Part shown: positions 24,625 through 33,527 of the stretch, piece after piece | Layout of the letters: each line of letters begins with the position of its first letter | How positions within the stretch are numbered: the first letter of the stretch is position 1 | Assembly: GCF_011947265.1 (NCBI RefSeq) | Contig: NZ_JAATHD010000008.1 | Location: 62,001-126,000, forward strand | DNA length: 64,000 nucleotides | Source of the DNA: Paenibacillus sp. HB172176 | Lineage (GTDB): Bacteria > Bacillota > Bacilli > Paenibacillales > Paenibacillaceae | Direction: 5' to 3' | Program-made: the position numbers and the translations under genes | Notes under the pieces: generated by a model | What the model was told of the DNA's origin: nothing | Databases searched by the model: none | Seen by the model: only the letters and a program-made list of their open reading frames with translations

Positions 24625-25419
24625 TTATCCCTTCCCTTTCATCCGCTTTCCGCTGACCCCAAGCTCCGCTCTCATGATTTGCAAGCCGCGCGCTTCATAT
24701 CTGGCCGCAACCTCGGGAGCAATGCCATCATCGGTAATGATTGTTTGAACATCCTCCAAAGCCGCGTACGTAATCAACGCGCCTTTGTCGAATTTGCTGT
24801 GATCCGCCAGACAATAAACGGTCTTCGCATTATCCATGTACAGCTTCTTCAGCTTCGCCATTTCCTCGGTGAAAATCGTAAGACCGTATTCCATATGAAC
24901 GCCGGTCGTGGATAGAAACAGCTTATGAATGTTCAGCCGAGAAATCCATTCCTGCGATTCGCCGCCGATCAGCATGTTGTTCTGTCGATAGCCGCCAGGC
25001 ACGACCAGCCTGATGTCCTCTTTTGCCGTCAGCTCGCGTATAATCAGCAAATCATTGGTAATGACGGTCAAAGCCATATTCGGAAGCAGCTTCGCAAGCT
25101 CGAGCGTCGAGCTCCCCGCGTCGAAGGCGACAATATCATTCGGCTCGATGCAGGAGAGCGCCAGCTCGGCAATCGCAGCTTTCTCCCGCTGATGCTTGCT
25201 GTTCGGAATTTGCAGCGGGAGCAGACTGTCTTCGCCGCCCGAATCCAGAACCGCCCCGCCGTGAATGCGGCGAAGCAGTCCCTTCTCCTCCAGCTTCTCG
25301 AGATCCTCCCGCACAGTCTTCTCCGTTACCCCGAAGCGTTCGCTAAGCTCGGATACCTTGACCGCGCTGCTTGATTCCAGCAATTCGATGATAACGCGAT
25401 GTCTCTCTGCCGCAAGCAT
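24625..25419 (-). CDS. DeoR/GlpR-family transcriptional regulator of the kdu operon
   Basis: A 264-residue repressor. The N-terminal winged helix-turn-helix (about residues 5-57: 'KVSELSERFGVTEKTVREDL', 'GLLRRIHGGAV') is followed by a sugar-phosphate-sensing DeoR C-terminal domain (VAFDAGSSTLELAKLL, VITNDLLI, VVPGGYRQNNMLIGG). It lies between kduI and kduD, so local control is likely, with a uronate-pathway phosphate as effector (inference). The operator candidates are upstream of kduI at 26307-26368. Confidence 0.92.
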   Translation of the reverse strand: MLAAERHRVIIELLESSSAVKVSELSERFGVTEKTVREDLEKLEEKGLLRRIHGGAVLDSGGEDSLLPLQIPNSKHQREKAAIAELALSCIEPNDIVAFDAGSSTLELAKLLPNMALTVITNDLLIIRELTAKEDIRLVVPGGYRQNNMLIGGESQEWISRLNIHKLFLSTTGVHMEYGLTIFTEEMAKLKKLYMDNAKTVYCLADHSKFDKGALITYAALEDVQTIITDDGIAPEVAARYEARGLQIMRAELGVSGKRMKGKG

Positions 25420-25452
25420 AGAAACGCCTCCTGTCTTCCGGATGAAGCTGCT

Positions 25453-26283
25453 CTATTTCAACTCGCTCGCCTGAACAACATCCATATCGGTAAAGGTATA
25501 ATTCTCGCCGGCCATCGACCAGCAGAACGTATAGTTGCTTGTGCCCGCGCCGGAGTGGATCGACCATGGCGGGGAAATAATCGCTTGCTCGTTCGCGACA
25601 ACCAGATGTCTGGTTTCGGCAGGCTCGCCCATCATATGGAAGATGCGAGTCTCTTCCGCCATATCGAAGTACAGATAAGCCTCCATGCGGCGATCATGCA
25701 CATGAGAAGGCATCGTGTTCCAGATGCTTCCGGTTTGCAGACTCGTAACGCCAAGCATCAGCTGGCAGCTTTGGATGCCGTCCGCGTGAATGTATTTGTA
25801 CAGAATGCGCTCGTTGGAAGTTTCTTGCGAGCCAAGATGCGTCGGATTCGCTTCCTCCATCGTCATCTTGCGCGTAGGGATCTCCTTGTGCGCCAGCGCG
25901 GAACAGAAATACAGCTTGGTCGGGTTGGCCGAATCCTTGCTCGCCAGCTTCACCTCGCGCTTGCCTTTGCCCACGTAGAGTACATCCAGCTTGTCCAGTT
26001 CATAGGATTCTCCATCAACGGTAATGACGGCAGGTCCGCCAATATTGAGGAAGCCCACTTCTCTGCGCTCCAGGAAATATTCAGTCTTCAATGTGTCGGG
26101 AGCTTCGAGCGTCAACGTTTCCTTCACAGGCAAAGCTCCGCCGACCACCATGCGGTCATAATGCGTGTAGACCGATTTCACTTGATCCTGCTCGAACAGA
26201 CTTTCGATCAGGAACTCCTTGCGAAGACGCTCGGTATCATACTGTTTAACATCGGTCGGGTTTGTCGTGTGACGAATTTCCAT
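25453..26283 (-). CDS. kduI: 5-dehydro-4-deoxy-D-glucuronate isomerase
   Basis: A 276-residue cupin-fold isomerase of the usual KduI length. Zinc ligands are visible in MPSHVHDRRMEAYLYF (two His and one Glu) and in PPWSIHSGAGTSNYTF (His). It converts 5-keto-4-deoxyuronate, the product of pectate-lyase action, to 2,5-diketo-3-deoxygluconate for KduD. First gene of the kduI-deoR-kduD operon with AGGAGG before ATG 26283. Confidence 0.95.
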   Translation of the reverse strand: MEIRHTTNPTDVKQYDTERLRKEFLIESLFEQDQVKSVYTHYDRMVVGGALPVKETLTLEAPDTLKTEYFLERREVGFLNIGGPAVITVDGESYELDKLDVLYVGKGKREVKLASKDSANPTKLYFCSALAHKEIPTRKMTMEEANPTHLGSQETSNERILYKYIHADGIQSCQLMLGVTSLQTGSIWNTMPSHVHDRRMEAYLYFDMAEETRIFHMMGEPAETRHLVVANEQAIISPPWSIHSGAGTSNYTFCWSMAGENYTFTDMDVVQASELK

Positions 26284-26306
26284 GAATAATAGCCTCCTTA
26301 TAATGG

Positions 26307-26368
26307 GATTCGCAGCTGCGAATCGGTTTGTTTATGTTCGTTTCTATATTATCACACATTTCCGAACA
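26307..26368 (-). promoter_or_regulatory. Candidate operators upstream of kduI
   Basis: A perfect 18-bp palindrome GATTCGCAGCTGCGAATC occupies 26307-26324. Further upstream TGTTCG (26335-26340) and CGAACA (26363-26368) form an inverted pair around TATATTATCA, a plausible promoter zone. TGTTCGTTTC resembles half-sites of DeoR-family repressors. Which one the local regulator binds is unknown. Confidence 0.5.
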
Positions 26369-26476
26369 AAAACAGTACTTTCGAGAGCTCGTTCACCTTG
26401 GCGCAGCGTAAGCCTCCCAACCTTGCGTTCAACAATTTCATTGTACATGCAAGCTGGACTAAACACGAAATACAGA

Positions 26477-26502
26477 AAGCTCCCCCTATCTATGGAGAGC
26501 CT
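26477..26502 (-). terminator. Possible terminator after the SLH-cohesin gene
   Basis: On the minus strand AGGCTCTCC (26502-26494) can pair, with G-T pairs, with GGGGAGCTTT (26486-26477). The T-tract is short, so this is a weak call. Confidence 0.35.
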
Positions 26503-26566
26503 CCTGCTTCGGATATTGCTTTTCTTGTGTCAACCGAATGAATGGTTTCCGTTGCCGTCTACTTCC

Positions 26567-29500
26567 TCAATCGTGATAACCTGCGGAGGCTTCCTGAATA
26601 TGCCCATACGCCCAATGGCTTGCCGGCACATCGCTCCACCTCTGCTCCGCTCCGGTCAACGGATCTCTGCCCTGCAGCTTGTTCAGGATCGTCACCGCCT
26701 GCGCGCGGGTCAGCGTCTCGTCCGGACGGAACGTTCCGTCCTCATAGCCGTTAATTATCCCTGCCGCCTTCGCTTGCGTAATCGCTTCCTCCGCCCAGTG
26801 GCCGCTAGTATCAAGGAAGCTGCCTTTGCCGCTCGCGCCCGGGCTCTTGTTTCCGCCCCTCGCCGTCAGCGTCCCGTTCAGCAGATTAGCAGCAATGCTC
26901 GCCATCTCCGCCCGGGTTATCGTCCGCTCCGGCCTGAAGCTGCCGTCCGGATACCCTTGCATCAAGCCCAGCGCCGCTACTGCTCCGATCGCGTCCTTCG
27001 CCCAGTGCCCCGCAGCTACATCGGTATACGCTATGCTTCCTTGCTCCGCATCCGCTCCGTATATCCGAGCCAGCATCGCCGCCATTTCCGCGCGGCTAAC
27101 CGCCTTGTCCGGGCCGAACGTCCCGTCTTCGTATCCGGAGATATACGCTGTGTGCAAGGCCGCCGGCTCGTCTCCGTTCGAAGAGCCTTGCTGCCATCCA
27201 TCCGCATGCACAATCGTAAACGTACTGAAGTGGGTGACGGTGAACTTGATGCCGCGCTTGCCGCTATCGCCATACGCGAAGATCTCGCCCCTCACCAGTT
27301 CCTTCTCGCCGTCGCTATGCTCGATGAACACGCCCAGCTCCCCAAGCTGCTCTTCGCTTAACGTCTCGTCGGCGAGCGGCAGCACAATCTCGACGCGGCG
27401 GCTCTGCATATTCGTCTCGATCGTCATCGGTTGGCCGACCACTTCCATTTGCTCCGCCTGTTCATTGCCTACAGCCAGTCGCACGACCGTCTCCGTACGC
27501 GCCCGCTGCTCCGCTTCCTCGCGTTCGTTTTCCGTCTTGAGCGGCACGATGCGGAAGTAGTAGTCTTCGTTCGCATCCGCCAACGTCTCTTGCGGGATCG
27601 TAATCGTTGCGTTATCCGTATAGATCTCCAACGACAATTCTTCCTCGACTACCGCTTGCAGCGCTTCGGCTGGCAGTTCGATGCGCACCTCCGATACCTC
27701 GTCCTCTGCATCGGGGATAACAACGCGAACTTTGTCCGACCCCGCCTCCCTCGTCCTCTCCGCCGCTTCCTTCGCTTTGTCGGCGGACAAGGCGACGAGA
27801 TCCCGTTTCGTTCCGTCAGGCAGCGTTGTCCGCTTAATCTCGGTCTGCGTGACGGTTCCCGCTCCGCTTGCCTCTACATCCACCTGGATCGTTTCGGCGC
27901 CGCCGGATGACGAGTCATCGGATGAATCTGATCCGGCATGAGACCCGCCGCCGTTATTGCTGTCCGAGCCTGAAGCCTTGGCCAGAACGATCACTTCGAA
28001 CGTTCTCGTCTCCTCGGCTTCTCCCTTGCGAATCGTCGCCGTCAACGTCACGATGACGTCGCCGACTCTAGATGCCGGACGCGTTACGTTGCCTTCGCTA
28101 TCGACGACTTCCGGCTTGTCCGACGACCAGCTAATCGTCGTACCGTTCGTTCCGCCCTCCGTCAGATAGACGGATTGCGTGACGCTCGTTGCGCTATTCT
28201 CTCCGGCGAATGCAATAACCAGCGCGGCTTTGTCCTGCGCTACCGCTTCCGCATCGGTTTGCGCCAGCCTTTTCACGATCACCTCGAACGTCTGCGTCTC
28301 CTCGACTTCGCCCTTGCGAATCGTCGCCGTCAGCGTGACCGCCGCATCTCCCTCTTCGAAGCCTGGACGCGTTACGTTGCCTTCGCTATCGATGACTTCC
28401 GGCTTGTCCGACAACCAGCTGATCGCCGTACCGTTCGTTCCGCCCTCCGTCAGATAGACGGATTGCGTGACGCTCGTTGCGCTATTCTCTGCGGCGAATG
28501 CAATAACCAACGCGGCTTTGTCCTGCGCTACCGCTTCCGCATCGGTCATCGCCCACTTCGCGTACAGCGTCGTTCCATCTACCGGAACCGTGTCGCTCTC
28601 GAAGTCCCACACGCTGGTCATTTCGGAATCCTTGTACCAACCGCCGAAAGCATAGCCTTCCCTTGTCGGTTCTGCCGGTTCGTTAATCGTCGTACCGTAA
28701 TCCCCCCTTACATCCGATACCGCGCTTCCTTCATTGCTCTCGAAGCTGATCTTATACTCGTTAACCAACCACTTCGCATACAACGTCACATCGTCCGTCC
28801 CCATCATGAACGTCTCATCTGCCAAGTAAGAGTCCCCTGTTCCGTCATCCGCCGTATTCCAGCCGCCGAACATATAGCCGAACTTGACTAGATTCTCCGT
28901 ATTGTCCATAACCGATACGATTGCTTCCTCTGCATAAGCATGACTGTCCGTCGGCACGCTTCCTCCGTCATGGCCGTTGCCGTCATACATCACGCTATAG
29001 GTCGGTACAACCGTCACCTTCCCGCTCGTTAACGCTTTGCCCATTTCCAGACCCGACAGATCGGTGAAGGTGAAGAATTGCGGATCGTTCGCATCCGTCA
29101 CCGACAGCGACACATCTCCCGAATCGACATCCGATTGAATCAAGAACGTAATCGTATAGATCGCTTGATCTGCCGCAATCGAATGGTCGCCGCCTTCCGC
29201 GTCCGCCCATGCCGTCTTCAGCCAGCCTTCACTATTGTCGTAATTGGATAGAAACAGGTCGCCAGTGTTCCCGGAGATATCCGTCACTGCCAGCACCCTC
29301 GGATCGAAAACCATTTGCATGCCGAACGCTCCGATGGCTGCGGAAGGATTGCTTACGGACACCGGCACTTGCACGCTCTCCCCGGCATTACCGCTGACGC
29401 TTCCGATCATCACATCAACCGTTCCGGCCACGCTTACCCGACCCGATGTGATGAACGATGCTTCAATCGGAGCCCCTTCCGTATCAACGGTATAGGAAGC

Positions 29501-31195
29501 ATTGTTCACCGTAACGCTTGAATCGCCAGGTGCCGCAGAATCTTTTATTTTGAAATGAAGGGTAAGTGCCTTTGTTTTCTCTTCCATGAAGCTTAGAAAA
29601 CTCGCATCTGCAACACGAATGATACCTTCTGTCGATGTGTCCAGATCAAAAATTACGGCTCCCGCTTCGTCTGTCACCGGAGTTTCGCCCGCAAGCTCAA
29701 GCACGCTCGCATCATAGGCAATATCCATCGCATACTGCCAGAAAGATTGATCTCCCGGATTCAAGAACACCGGAACATCGACGTTATCCCCCGGCGCTCC
29801 CAATGCTTGGCCGACCTCCATCGTTACCGGGATTGCCCACTGCGCATACAGGGTCACATCTTCCTCGCCCATTGTCAACAGATCGCCTGCCCCGTATGCG
29901 ACTCCGCTTCCGTCCGCCGCCGTGTTCCAACCAGCGAATATAAATCCTTCTTTGGCAAGGTTCCCGCTGTTGGTCATCGCAGTTACCGACATTCCCTCCG
30001 AATACGTATTGCTGTCACTCGGTACACTTCCGCCGACGCTGCCATTTCCATCATAGGTTACGTTATAGGCAGCAGCCAGCTTCATCAACGTGGCTTTATT
30101 GGCGTTTCCGCCATCCTGATAGACAACATAAGGTGTGTCGCTGCCATCCAGCGCGATGGCGACATAGGAAACATCTGCAACTGAAAAACCTGCGCTGCCT
30201 GCTTCCTCCCAGCTGCTCCCATTAAATTTCATCACTGTCGCTTTACTGGAGTTCCCAAAATCCCTATAGGCAACATAGGGCGTGTCGCCGCTGTCCAGCA
30301 CAATCGACGTATATTCGGCCGATCCTGCTGAAAATCCTGCGTTCCCTACCTCCTCCCAGACGCTCCCGTTGTATTTCATCACTGTCGCTTTATTGGCGTT
30401 TCCAGCATCCCTATAGGCAACATAGGGCGTGTCGCCGCTGTCCAGCACAATAGACGTATATTCGGCCGTTCCTGCTGAAAATCCTGCGTTTCCTACTTCC
30501 TCCCAGACGCTCCCGTTGTATTTCATCACTGTCGCTTTATTGGAGTTCCCAGCATCCTTATAGACAACATAGGGTGTGTCGTTGCTGTCAAGCACGATGG
30601 ATATGTAATCGGCCGCTCCTGCCGAGAAGCCTGCATCCCCTACTTCCTCCCAGTTGCTCCCATCGTACCTCATCACGGTAGCTTTACTTATATTCCCTTC
30701 ATCTTTATAGACCACATAAGGCGTGTCGCCGCTGTCCAGCACAATGGAAGTATAATAATTATCGCCTGCCGAAAAACCTGCATTGCCCACAGTCTCCCAA
30801 CTGCTTCCATTATATTTCATCACTGTTGCTTTTTTTGAATTCGCAATATCCCTGTAAACGACATACGGCGTGCCGCTGCCATCCAATGCGAGGGAAGGAA
30901 AACTAACCTTGCCGGCTGAAAAACCTGCATTGCCTACAGCCTCCCAACTGCTCCCATTGTATTTCATTGCCGTTGCTTTACCCGAATTGCCCTGATCGTT
31001 ATAGACCACAAAGGGCGTACCGTTGCTGTCAATCGCTATGGAATTATAGTAAGCGGCACCTTCTGAAAATCCTTCGTCCCCTACAGGTTGCCACTCCGTT
31101 ACGGCTGCTGAAACATACGATTGGCCAGGGATTAGGAAAGCAAACAACAACATGCCTATTACCGCCAAGCTTAATCTTGCTCCGAATAATTTCAT
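26567..31195 (-). CDS. SLH-anchored surface protein with seven-repeat propeller and two cohesin domains
   Basis: A 1542-residue exported protein. In order: signal peptide (1-31); seven ~49-residue repeats with 'VGNAGFSAG', 'TSIVLDSGDTPYVAYRD' and 'KATVMKYNGS' (about 32-375), a likely seven-bladed propeller; an InlB/Listeria-Bacteroides repeat (about 378-450); two cohesin-type domains (about 455-592 and 592-728; 'APGDNVDVPVFLN' and 'NAGESVQVPVSVS'); two more InlB-type repeats (about 730-880); two near-identical bacterial Ig-like domains (about 883-1065); a Gly/Ser/Asp linker (about 1070-1100); a ~240-residue unassigned region; three SLH domains (about 1345-1540). SLH domains bind pyruvylated wall polymer, so the cohesins face outward. 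No catalytic domain is visible. The neighbour carries a dockerin, suggesting a binding partner. Confidence 0.9.
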   Translation of the reverse strand: MKLFGARLSLAVIGMLLFAFLIPGQSYVSAAVTEWQPVGDEGFSEGAAYYNSIAIDSNGTPFVVYNDQGNSGKATAMKYNGSSWEAVGNAGFSAGKVSFPSLALDGSGTPYVVYRDIANSKKATVMKYNGSSWETVGNAGFSAGDNYYTSIVLDSGDTPYVVYKDEGNISKATVMRYDGSNWEEVGDAGFSAGAADYISIVLDSNDTPYVVYKDAGNSNKATVMKYNGSVWEEVGNAGFSAGTAEYTSIVLDSGDTPYVAYRDAGNANKATVMKYNGSVWEEVGNAGFSAGSAEYTSIVLDSGDTPYVAYRDFGNSSKATVMKFNGSSWEEAGSAGFSVADVSYVAIALDGSDTPYVVYQDGGNANKATLMKLAAAYNVTYDGNGSVGGSVPSDSNTYSEGMSVTAMTNSGNLAKEGFIFAGWNTAADGSGVAYGAGDLLTMGEEDVTLYAQWAIPVTMEVGQALGAPGDNVDVPVFLNPGDQSFWQYAMDIAYDASVLELAGETPVTDEAGAVIFDLDTSTEGIIRVADASFLSFMEEKTKALTLHFKIKDSAAPGDSSVTVNNASYTVDTEGAPIEASFITSGRVSVAGTVDVMIGSVSGNAGESVQVPVSVSNPSAAIGAFGMQMVFDPRVLAVTDISGNTGDLFLSNYDNSEGWLKTAWADAEGGDHSIAADQAIYTITFLIQSDVDSGDVSLSVTDANDPQFFTFTDLSGLEMGKALTSGKVTVVPTYSVMYDGNGHDGGSVPTDSHAYAEEAIVSVMDNTENLVKFGYMFGGWNTADDGTGDSYLADETFMMGTDDVTLYAKWLVNEYKISFESNEGSAVSDVRGDYGTTINEPAEPTREGYAFGGWYKDSEMTSVWDFESDTVPVDGTTLYAKWAMTDAEAVAQDKAALVIAFAAENSATSVTQSVYLTEGGTNGTAISWLSDKPEVIDSEGNVTRPGFEEGDAAVTLTATIRKGEVEETQTFEVIVKRLAQTDAEAVAQDKAALVIAFAGENSATSVTQSVYLTEGGTNGTTISWSSDKPEVVDSEGNVTRPASRVGDVIVTLTATIRKGEAEETRTFEVIVLAKASGSDSNNGGGSHAGSDSSDDSSSGGAETIQVDVEASGAGTVTQTEIKRTTLPDGTKRDLVALSADKAKEAAERTREAGSDKVRVVIPDAEDEVSEVRIELPAEALQAVVEEELSLEIYTDNATITIPQETLADANEDYYFRIVPLKTENEREEAEQRARTETVVRLAVGNEQAEQMEVVGQPMTIETNMQSRRVEIVLPLADETLSEEQLGELGVFIEHSDGEKELVRGEIFAYGDSGKRGIKFTVTHFSTFTIVHADGWQQGSSNGDEPAALHTAYISGYEDGTFGPDKAVSRAEMAAMLARIYGADAEQGSIAYTDVAAGHWAKDAIGAVAALGLMQGYPDGSFRPERTITRAEMASIAANLLNGTLTARGGNKSPGASGKGSFLDTSGHWAEEAITQAKAAGIINGYEDGTFRPDETLTRAQAVTILNKLQGRDPLTGAEQRWSDVPASHWAYGHIQEASAGYHD

Positions 31196-31269
31196 GATAA
31201 ATCAAACCTCCGCTTCGATCGTACTCGCCACGTATCAAACATTACCTCTATCAAAACCCGTCAACGATA

Positions 31270-33339
31270 TTATCTGAATCCAAGATAATATTGAAGCACA
31301 AGGGTCGCGTCAGACATATCAACCTTATTATCGTTATTCATATCCAGTATGCTCCGTTGTTCTTCCGACAGATTAAGCTTGCCATTGACATACCCGGAGA
31401 TGAGCAGCGCGTCGGCAGGCGTTATCTGTCCGTCGCCATTGCCGTCGCCTGGCGCAGCCATTCGTTTGATCGTCAACACATATATCCGCGTTGTTGAACG
31501 GTCTGCAGCCGTTATCGCTAACGTTATCGTGTTGCTTCCTACGGTCAAATGGATTTCACCCGATGCCTCTCCGCTTATTGCCGCCTCGCCGTTCACCGTT
31601 ATCGCCGCGCTGCTGTCCGCTGCAGTCGGGGTGATCGAAATCGATGTCACGCTATTGTCCAAGATTGCCGAATACGCCAATGTAGCGCTATCGAACACCG
31701 GATCAAGCGTGCCGCTCGACAGCGTCAAACTGCCAAGATTCGCATTGGCCTTCCACTTCGCATACAATTGCACAGACTCGATAATCGCCGTATTGAAATC
31801 AAACGGATCGGACAACAGTTCATCCGTATACCACCCGTCAAATAGATAACCCGTCTTCGCCGGCTCCGCTGGTTCATCTGCGGTTCCCCTATAAGGGATC
31901 GACTGGCTGTCCACCGCCGCTCCTCCGTTGCTCTCGAAGCTTACGGTGTAGCTTTCGATTTCCCACTTTGCGAATAACGCCACATTGGACGCGCCCATGC
32001 TGAAGGATATTGGATCGCCTTCGCCGGCATAATTCGTTCCATTGCCGTCCGACTGCGTGTTCCAGCCGGCAAACACATATCCTTCTTTAAACAGATTCCC
32101 GCTATTATTCTGAACTGTAACGGACTCGCCCTCCGCATACGTATTGCTGTCGCCAGGTACGCTTCCGCCGTCGCTGACATTATCGTCATAGGTTACGGAG
32201 AAGACGGGCGGCAGCTTCATGACCGTCGCTTTCTTTGAATTTCCTTCATCCTGAAAAACGATGTAAGGCGTATCTTGGCCGTCCAGTACGATGGAAGTAA
32301 AGAAAACCTCTCCTGTTGAAAAGCCGGCGGAGCCCGCTTCCTCCCAGCTGCTTCCATTGAATTTCATGACCGTCGCTTTATTCGAATTCCCTCCATCCAC
32401 ATAGGCAACGTATGGAGTACCGCTGCTATCTATAGCGATGGAAGTATAAGAAGCTTCTCCTGCCGAGAAACCGGCGCTGCCTACTGGCTCCCAACTGCTG
32501 CCATTGTATTTCATTACCGTTGCTTTATTGGCGCTCCCGGCATCCTTATAGACAACATAGGGCATGTCGCGGCTGTCCAGCTCAATTGAGGTATAGAAAG
32601 CGTAACTTGCCGAAAAACCGGCATTGCCCACCAGCTCCCATTGACTGCTCGTAACGTCATATTTCATTACGGTTGCTTTAGAGGAATTGCCGATATCTTG
32701 AAATGCTACATAGGGAACATCTCCGCTATCCAGCATAATGGAGATACTGGCAATCATGTCTGCTGAAAATCCGGCGACACCTACTTCTTGCCAACTATTC
32801 CCGTTGTATTTCATCACCGTGGCTTTTTTTGAATGTCCGGAATCGTTGTATACGACATAAGGCGTATCGTGGCTGTCCAGCACGATGGATGTTTGAGATA
32901 CCGAACCCGCCGAAAATCCAGCGCTGCCTACGACCTCCCAATTGCCCGTATCGTCATTGTACTTCATTACCGTCGCTTTATAAGAATTGCCGCTGTCCTG
33001 ATAGACTACATAAGGCGTGTCGCTGCTATCCAGAGCGATCGAAGCATCAAGTGCCTTCGCAGTTGAAAACCCGGCAGCGCCAACTAACTCCCAGTTGCTC
33101 CCGTTGTATTTCATCACCGTTGCTCCACCCGAGTTTTCGTCATCCATGTAGACAATATACGGGTTGTCATGGCTATCCATCGCTATGGAGGTGTACCTCG
33201 CCTCCCCTGCCGAAGCTCCCGCACCGCCTAAGGTCAGCCAATCCGTTTCGGCAGCAGACACTGTCGCGTTATAAGGAATAAGAAGAATCAGCATAAACGC
33301 ACACACCAAAAAGAATCCTCTTGCTCTGAAACCATTCAC
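31270..33339 (-). CDS. Secreted seven-repeat propeller protein with C-terminal dockerin
   Basis: A 689-residue exported protein with a signal peptide of about 30 residues ending near VSAAE. Seven repeats follow, of the same type as in the SLH-cohesin neighbour (about residues 32-375). Two InlB-type repeats ('AGWNTQSDGNG', 'DGWYTDELLSD') come next, then a cadherin-like sandwich (about 520-615), and a type I dockerin at the end: DGNGDGQITPADALLI and DMNNDNKVDMSDATLV, two calcium-binding loops. Dockerins bind cohesins, and the next gene encodes two. GTG 33339 is preferred because AGGAGAGG lies 6 bases upstream; ATG 33363 would add eight residues. There is no enzyme domain, so ligand or glycan binding is more likely than catalysis. 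Confidence 0.9.
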   Translation of the reverse strand: MNGFRARGFFLVCAFMLILLIPYNATVSAAETDWLTLGGAGASAGEARYTSIAMDSHDNPYIVYMDDENSGGATVMKYNGSNWELVGAAGFSTAKALDASIALDSSDTPYVVYQDSGNSYKATVMKYNDDTGNWEVVGSAGFSAGSVSQTSIVLDSHDTPYVVYNDSGHSKKATVMKYNGNSWQEVGVAGFSADMIASISIMLDSGDVPYVAFQDIGNSSKATVMKYDVTSSQWELVGNAGFSASYAFYTSIELDSRDMPYVVYKDAGSANKATVMKYNGSSWEPVGSAGFSAGEASYTSIAIDSSGTPYVAYVDGGNSNKATVMKFNGSSWEEAGSAGFSTGEVFFTSIVLDGQDTPYIVFQDEGNSKKATVMKLPPVFSVTYDDNVSDGGSVPGDSNTYAEGESVTVQNNSGNLFKEGYVFAGWNTQSDGNGTNYAGEGDPISFSMGASNVALFAKWEIESYTVSFESNGGAAVDSQSIPYRGTADEPAEPAKTGYLFDGWYTDELLSDPFDFNTAIIESVQLYAKWKANANLGSLTLSSGTLDPVFDSATLAYSAILDNSVTSISITPTAADSSAAITVNGEAAISGEASGEIHLTVGSNTITLAITAADRSTTRIYVLTIKRMAAPGDGNGDGQITPADALLISGYVNGKLNLSEEQRSILDMNNDNKVDMSDATLVLQYYLGFR

Positions 33340-33527
33340 CGCAGACCTCTCCTCTCTTGTCATTCCGTTTTCCTTGCCCTATTGCAATTCGACGCTCTCC
33401 ACTCCATCCTTCGGCGCAAAATCGGACAAAAATTAACAAATTTCGAGCCACATGTCGTATAATAACTAATACATCATTTCAGTATCATTTCAGCGTCCTT
33501 TCCCTATCCTATTACGAGGTGTTCTTC

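Noticed and set aside
33339-33363. ATG 33363 as start of the dockerin protein
   Set aside because: GTG 33339 has a much better spaced AGGAGAGG site and gives a normal signal peptide; the upstream ATG remains possible.
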